Assembly (NCBI GenBank): GCA_028707415.1
Contig: JAQWBC010000004.1
Coordinates: forward strand, 1 to 18,942
Reading direction: 5' to 3'
From: Candidatus Izemoplasmatales bacterium
Lineage (GTDB): Bacteria; Bacillota_I; Bacilli_A; Izemoplasmatales; Hujiaoplasmataceae
DNA: 18,942 nucleotides
Shown here: piece by piece, positions 14,693-18,942 of the stretch
How positions within the stretch are numbered: the stretch's first letter is position 1
Layout: every line of letters begins with the position of its first letter
Position numbers and translations under genes: made by a program
The notes under the pieces: model-generated
What the model saw: only the letters and a program-made list of their open reading frames with translations
Database searches by the model: none
What the model was told of the DNA's origin: nothing

Positions 14693-16170
14693 AAAAAATC
14701 TTGATATTGCTTCTTCTCATTCTTACAATGACTGGGGTATATGCTTGTGATTCAACAACGACTGCGATCACTACTACACCCGTAAGCATTCCTTCTGACA
14801 ATCACCAAGCTGCCGTTGATGAAACCATCTATGTAAACGCCAATGTGTTGGGAGATACCGAATCGCTTATCGTTGTCTCGCGGATTAAAAACGCTGAGCC
14901 GGGATACTATACCGAATATGGCAATTTTCTTTCAGCGCAAAACTTAACCGGATCAGAAAGTATTCTCGTTGAAAGTGATCGTCTAGAGATTCCTGTTGCA
15001 AAAGCTTGTAATGACTTCTATTATCGCTCGCTTTTATCAAGTGGATATGAGTTGCCATTTCTTATATCATTTGAGTATAAAAAAGATGGGATAATTATTG
15101 ATCCCATCTCTGAGGTTGAAGGCTCTGGCGTTTATGATATTCAAATCACAGTTGAATCTAACCAATATGCGAAAGCGGGTTTCTTAAATCAATATATGTC
15201 TTACCTTCAAATAACAATAAATGCCGATAATACAACCTTTCCGGTCGTTTCAGGTGGTTCAGTCGTCTTAGCAGGAGGTGTCTATACAGCTGCCTTTATG
15301 ACCCTGCCTGGCACTTCTGGATTATATACGATTACTGTGGAAACAACATCATTTTCGATTGATTCAATACAAGCATCTTTCACTCATTTTGATCCCGCTA
15401 TTTTAGGAGATCAACTTGCTGGATTTGGAGAAAGCATGCAAACTCTGATTATTGGTCTTCAAACGCTTCGAGACGGACAAATCGCGATGAAGTCAGGTGT
15501 ATCTGATATCAATACCGCCATTATGGCTTTATCATCAGGTTCATCAGATTTGGCTGCCGGTCTCGATGAAATCGTTTCTGGATTGTCACAAATGTCTGAC
15601 TCTGCCCAAACCCTAGCCAGTAATTTATCAGCATTGTCCCAGGCAGCTAACCAGTTAGCAATTTCTGGGTCAGCGCTGATGGATGCTTATGGAAATATGA
15701 TGATTACCATTGATGATGTCGTGACGACCTTTTCCGCGCTTCATTCTGATGATGAAGCTTTATTGACAAAACTATTGACACTTTCTCAAACCGCTTCAGC
15801 GATTGAAGCAGCCTTCGATACATATGTGGACGGTGTCGGTTCTTGCGCTGAAAATCTAGCTTTGTTGTCGACTGGTTTGAATCAATTGGCCACCTCACTG
15901 GAAGCGATAACAACCGCATTAACAAGTCTTAGTGACGGTGCGGGAAACATATCCGATGGAATTACCGCAATAACCGCAGCAATGGCGAATTTACCCGACT
16001 CCATTCAAACGATGATTGATGCTCAAACCGTAATCATCGAAAATTTACAGACCTCTTTAGAAGATATGCAATTTCTATTCGAACAGCCCGAGGTGTTAGT
16101 TTCCTTTACTTCAGACGCAAATTTAAGTCCTGATTCAATTCAATTCGTATATACCATTCCTGCATTTTAA
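14689..16170 (+). CDS. Coiled-coil lipoprotein partner of the MMPL transporter
   Basis: A 493-residue extracellular lipoprotein: a signal peptide with a Leu-rich core (5-12) ends in a VYAC lipobox, so Cys20 would be lipidated. A Thr/Ser linker (21-36) follows, then a beta-rich domain (about 45-230). Residues about 240-465 form a long helical, Ala/Ser/Leu-rich repeat region with DLAAGLDEIVSGLSQM-type heptads, like the helical region of YhgE/Pip proteins and of large Firmicute MMPL ectodomains. The end, VSFTSDANLSPDSIQFVYTI, resembles from memory the segment that re-enters the membrane in those fused MMPL proteins. The gene overlaps the MMPL stop by 4 nt (ATGA), so production is coupled. I infer a split ectodomain or accessory lipoprotein that reaches across the envelope. 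Confidence 0.82.
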   Translation: MKKILILLLLILTMTGVYACDSTTTAITTTPVSIPSDNHQAAVDETIYVNANVLGDTESLIVVSRIKNAEPGYYTEYGNFLSAQNLTGSESILVESDRLEIPVAKACNDFYYRSLLSSGYELPFLISFEYKKDGIIIDPISEVEGSGVYDIQITVESNQYAKAGFLNQYMSYLQITINADNTTFPVVSGGSVVLAGGVYTAAFMTLPGTSGLYTITVETTSFSIDSIQASFTHFDPAILGDQLAGFGESMQTLIIGLQTLRDGQIAMKSGVSDINTAIMALSSGSSDLAAGLDEIVSGLSQMSDSAQTLASNLSALSQAANQLAISGSALMDAYGNMMITIDDVVTTFSALHSDDEALLTKLLTLSQTASAIEAAFDTYVDGVGSCAENLALLSTGLNQLATSLEAITTALTSLSDGAGNISDGITAITAAMANLPDSIQTMIDAQTVIIENLQTSLEDMQFLFEQPEVLVSFTSDANLSPDSIQFVYTIPAF

Positions 16171-16200
16171 AAGATAACATTTTCCTTTGGCGCGATGATT

Positions 16201-16425
16201 CTATAAATAAGTAATGAGCACGGCTCCGTTTGCAATATTGGCAGACACACGCTTGTCTTCAAAATTGAGGTTGATAATGTTGTCCGACTTATCTCGAATT
16301 TCCCTCACGATTTGATCAAGAATCACGGATTTTCCGGACCGTCTAATTCCGGTTATTATTTTGATTAGATCCGATTCATAAAAGGGACGAGGTTTTTGAA
16401 TATAGTGTTCTCCGTTAATCAACAT
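16201..16425 (-). pseudogene. Truncated AAA ATPase (AAA_14/DUF4143 type), N-terminal fragment
   Basis: About 74 codons matching the first part of the ATPases that carry AAA_14 and DUF4143 domains, normally about 400 residues. From ATG at 16425 (preceded by GGGGTGAGG) it reads MLINGEHYIQKPRPFYESD, then IKIITGIRRSGKSVILDQI with an intact Walker A (GIRRSGKS), then NIINLNFED, the strand that normally follows. After FEDKR the family resemblance ends and the frame stops at 16201, close to the end of the lipoprotein gene. Walker B, the sensor and all of DUF4143 are missing, so it cannot be a working ATPase. The frame continues upstream to 16509, but this extension is not family-like. Decay after a rearrangement is the simplest reading. 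Confidence 0.75.
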
Positions 16426-17004
16426 CCTCACCCCAATGACATTATACTGAAAATTATAGCTAATGTCATTGTTAGTTTTCATTGCTATTGAAGTCTTTTT
16501 CGGTATCAATAAAGGTTTTCAGTAGCGAAACAAAGTCGCCGCATTCGCTAAATTCTTCAAGTCGCTATGCTGTTTGAAACGGTTTTGTTTTACAAATTAA
16601 CGTGGTTTGTTTTGCCGTTTGTAATACCGCTTCAATTAAATGTCCCGAATTTTATGGGTATCGTTTGTTACTACCACAAGAATTACGCTGATAAAGCGTT
16701 CTCAGTAAAACATCATACGTTCGAAGTTCTAAACCCGCTAACAACCGGCAATTACCGTACTGAAATGTTCGACAAAATGATGCATTACCGAGTCAAAATT
16801 CATTATATTTTTTTAAATACAATGTGTTTGCACTAACAAGAAAAATGGAATTATTCGTTGCTTTTTCCGTAAAATATATTTGCTCAATGGACGTAATCAT
16901 CACTTAAATAGAAAAAGGCCATCAGCATTGTAAAAACAGTGAACTGATTGCCTTAAGTGATTAATTTGGATGAAAATGCTCAATCTGTTACTAGGTAAAC
17001 AGGG
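16426..17004. other. Gene-poor debris region
   Basis: No intact gene is supported. On the minus strand between about 16655 and 16472 a frame with one internal TAG reads like coding sequence (SGHLIEAVLQTAKQ, then RLEEFSECGDFVSLLKTFID and a stop), suggesting a decayed gene end that I cannot name. An 89-aa plus-strand frame at 16567-16836 lies over it with no ribosome binding site and no recognised family. The right part holds the terminator at 16900-16960. Confidence 0.45.
16900..16960 (-). terminator. Long hairpin terminator of the sdaAA-rlmD unit
   Basis: AAGGCCATCAG at 16915-16925 pairs imperfectly with CTGATTGCCTT at 16944-16954. On the minus strand the stem runs out into TTTTTCTATTT, about 50 nt after the rlmD stop. 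An outer perfect pair, TCACTTAA (16900-16907) and TTAAGTGA (16953-16960), embraces it and offers a competing or extended fold. Confidence 0.75.
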
Positions 17005-18351
17005 TCATTTAAACGAAAGCAATGTAACAGTTTCCACGTGAATAGTTTGTGGAAACATATCAAAAGGAGTAATTTCCTTGATATTGTATCCGCCGTCTGA
17101 TAGGAATCTAAGATCCCTAATTAAAGTGGCGGGATCGCAAGATATATAAATAACGGTAGGAATCTTCATCGCAATAATCGATTTCAAAAACTTTGGGTCA
17201 CATCCTTTACGAGGTGGATCAACAAAAACCAAATCAAAACGGAATTTCCTCCACTTGTTAATAACGTCTTCAGCGTCTCCAACTTCGAAAAAAGCGTTTT
17301 TAATATTATTTCGTTCCGCATTTTTTCTAGCATCCGTAATTGCTGACTTAATTACTTCAATGCCAAAACTCTTAAAAGCTTTATGGGCAGCATAGAGACC
17401 AATGCTCCCGATACCGCAATAAGCGTCGATGATTTTTTCTTTGCCTGTCAATCGAGCATACTCCAGTGCTTTTTGATATAATTTTTCGGTTTGAATATTG
17501 TTGGTTTGAAAAAAGGATCGATAACCGATTTCAAAATCCAGTTTTCCAATGGAATCAAGGATTGTTTCCGTTCCGAAGATTACTTCAATCGGATCGGTTG
17601 ACATAGTCGATTCGTCTTTGGTAACCGTAACAGCGATGGAAGCGACTTCCGGAATCTTAGCGACGACCTTGCTAACGAAAAGATCCCGACTTAGAAAATT
17701 ATCCTTACCGAGTTGTAATAACAAAGCTATCTCTTTGGTTTTTCCTGATTCTCTGATAACAGCCGACTTCAACGTTCCTATATTTGTCTTTTCATCATAG
17801 GCACAAATATTCAGTTCATTACAAACATTTTTAATCAAGGTAATCAAATCAAAAACGCGTTTTGGCATGATATGGCATTCTTGCAGATTAATCAAATCAT
17901 GACTTTTTGCTCGGAAAAATCCTGCTTCAATGCCTTTTTCACCTTGCCGAAATTTGATTTCCACTTTATTTCGATAGTGATAGGGATTGACCATTCCCAC
18001 CATGTCATTGACAATGACGTTTTCGAGACCAGCTCGTTTAAGCGAAGTCTCAATTCGGTATTTTTTGAAACTCATCTGGACATCATAATCCATGTGCATG
18101 AGTCCGCATCCGCCACAAGCATCGTAATGAACGCACTTAGGCGAAACACGAAACGGACTTTTTTCGATGATATCGACAATTTTCGCAAATCCGTAATTCT
18201 TTTTCCGTTCTGTGATGACAATCTCGGCTCTTTCGCCCTTGAGAAGGCCTTCGACAAAAACCGTATAACCATCTTCGAGTTTACCAACGCCAAGTCCATC
18301 ATGTGTCAAATCAAAGGACTCGATGATGTAATTCGGTTCCATGTCTTCCAT
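17005..18351 (-). CDS. rlmD: 23S rRNA (uracil-5-)-methyltransferase, RlmD/RlmCD type
   Basis: A 448-residue SAM-dependent enzyme making 5-methyluridine in 23S rRNA (U1939, and in Gram-positives often also U747). Domains in order: TRAM RNA-binding domain (about 5-62); a [4Fe-4S] site from Cys73, Cys79, Cys82 (CVHYDACGGCGLMH) and Cys159 (ECHIMP); the SAM-binding fold with DAYCGIGSIGL at 309-319 and FVDPPRKG at 376-383; the nucleophile Cys405 in SCDPATL; and the base Glu440 in HVETVTLL. Full length with every key residue. The ATG at 18351 shares one base with the stop of the upstream serine dehydratase gene (TAATG), and GGGGAGGG precedes it. MEP at 18342 is an alternative start. Whether it modifies one or two sites cannot be told. 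Confidence 0.93.
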   Translation of the reverse strand: MEDMEPNYIIESFDLTHDGLGVGKLEDGYTVFVEGLLKGERAEIVITERKKNYGFAKIVDIIEKSPFRVSPKCVHYDACGGCGLMHMDYDVQMSFKKYRIETSLKRAGLENVIVNDMVGMVNPYHYRNKVEIKFRQGEKGIEAGFFRAKSHDLINLQECHIMPKRVFDLITLIKNVCNELNICAYDEKTNIGTLKSAVIRESGKTKEIALLLQLGKDNFLSRDLFVSKVVAKIPEVASIAVTVTKDESTMSTDPIEVIFGTETILDSIGKLDFEIGYRSFFQTNNIQTEKLYQKALEYARLTGKEKIIDAYCGIGSIGLYAAHKAFKSFGIEVIKSAITDARKNAERNNIKNAFFEVGDAEDVINKWRKFRFDLVFVDPPRKGCDPKFLKSIIAMKIPTVIYISCDPATLIRDLRFLSDGGYNIKEITPFDMFPQTIHVETVTLLSFK

Positions 18352-18942
18352 TAATTACCCTCCCCTTCCCGTTTTTTTATTTTCGCATACAGCAGGGCTA
18401 AGCCACCGCTTCCGGTCTCACGATATTTAGTTCTTATATCTTGTCCGGTTTGATACATTGTATCGATAACCATATCTAATGATATTTTCCGTGATTCTGA
18501 TAAATAGTAAGCCAATCGACAATTGTCGATTGCCCTTAAAGCGGCGACGGCATTTCGTTCGATACAAGGGATTTGAACATATCCGAGAATCGGATCGCAA
18601 GTAAGGCCAAGATGGTGTTCTAAAGAAATCTCGGAGGCATATTCAATTTGCGTAATTGTAAAGCCAAACATTTCCGCATGCATCGCTGAAGCCATGGCGC
18701 AAGCACTGCCGATTTCGGCTTGACACCCCGCAATCGCGCCACTAATAGTCGCGTTATGCTTGATGATGTTACCGATTAGTCCCGCGGTTGCGAGACCTTC
18801 TAAACACTGAGTTTTAGTAAGGTGATGTTTTTCTTCAAGATAACGCATGACCGCGGGGATTACTCCCGATGATCCACAAGTCGGTGCTGTAACCATTAAA
18901 TGCCCCGCCGCGTTCTCTTCAGCAGCTGCGAATGCATAGGCA
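18351..18942 (-). CDS. sdaAA: L-serine dehydratase, iron-sulfur type, alpha chain (5' end outside the window)
   Basis: The last 196 or so codons of the oxygen-sensitive [4Fe-4S] L-serine dehydratase, which turns L-serine into pyruvate and ammonia in the cytoplasm. The frame is open to the right edge, reading YAFAAAEENAAGHLMVTAPTCGSSGVIPAV; the Met at 18896 is internal, since VTAPT is mid-domain in the family. Conserved iron-sulfur segments are present: GCQAEIGSACAMASAM, and LTCDPILGYVQIPCIERNA with two Cys. The end RTKYRETGSGGLALLY is the usual C-terminus of the alpha chain. Split alpha/beta or single-chain form cannot be decided, because the N-terminal part is missing. It overlaps rlmD by 1 nt. 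Confidence 0.93.
   Translation of the reverse strand, partial: AYAFAAAEENAAGHLMVTAPTCGSSGVIPAVMRYLEEKHHLTKTQCLEGLATAGLIGNIIKHNATISGAIAGCQAEIGSACAMASAMHAEMFGFTITQIEYASEISLEHHLGLTCDPILGYVQIPCIERNAVAALRAIDNCRLAYYLSESRKISLDMVIDTMYQTGQDIRTKYRETGSGGLALLYAKIKKREGEGN

Noticed and set aside
16567..16836. 89-residue plus-strand frame
   Set aside because: No ribosome binding site, no family resemblance, and it lies antisense to a coding-like remnant on the minus strand.
1..18942. CRISPR arrays, tRNA or rRNA genes, transposases
   Set aside because: Reading both strands I saw no regularly spaced repeats, no tRNA-like T-arm or anticodon pattern, no rRNA-like GC-rich block and no intact transposase.

Overview
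The window looks like a chromosomal segment from a low-GC, anaerobic, amino-acid-fermenting bacterium of the Firmicutes/Tenericutes type (Acholeplasma-, Izemoplasma- or Erysipelotrichia-like). The reasons are AT-rich intergenic DNA, strong AGGAG-type ribosome binding sites, sigma-A-like promoters, a lipoprotein signal, and UGA used as a genuine stop (end of the ABC permease and of the MMPL gene), so the code is not the Mycoplasma one. The placement is inference; no rRNA or other marker is present.

Layout. 1-846 (minus): 5' part of a polytopic membrane protein running off the left edge, with a leader bearing a 10-bp inverted repeat. 1134-4260 (minus): ABC exporter pair (ATPase then two-domain FtsX-like permease) with its own promoter and terminator. 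4339-5097: AT-rich gene desert. 5158-6543 (minus): tryptophanase as a single-gene unit. 6600-7850: second, larger AT-rich desert. 7915-9711 (plus): GTP-type PEP carboxykinase. A bidirectional terminator separates it from a convergent four-gene operon (11746 down to 9754): ArsR regulator, UPF0718/ArsP-like permease, a ferredoxin with a metallothionein-like tail, and a small CxxC thioredoxin-like protein. 11881-16170: a TetR regulator divergent from an MMPL/RND transporter and a coupled coiled-coil lipoprotein. 16201-17004: debris, including an amputated AAA-type ATPase. 17005-18942 (minus): 23S rRNA m5U methyltransferase overlapping the 3' part of an iron-sulfur L-serine dehydratase alpha chain.

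How the genes fit. Tryptophanase and L-serine dehydratase both turn amino acids into pyruvate and ammonia, and PEPCK links oxaloacetate to PEP, consistent with a fermentative amino-acid economy. Two compact regulator-plus-exporter units dominate the middle: a metal(loid)-type efflux operon with a textbook promoter overlapped by two ArsR-type operators, and a TetR-MMPL-lipoprotein unit in which the extracellular helical domain appears to be encoded separately. The most unusual single gene is the ferredoxin with 15 extra cysteines in seven CxC pairs at 9986-10387.
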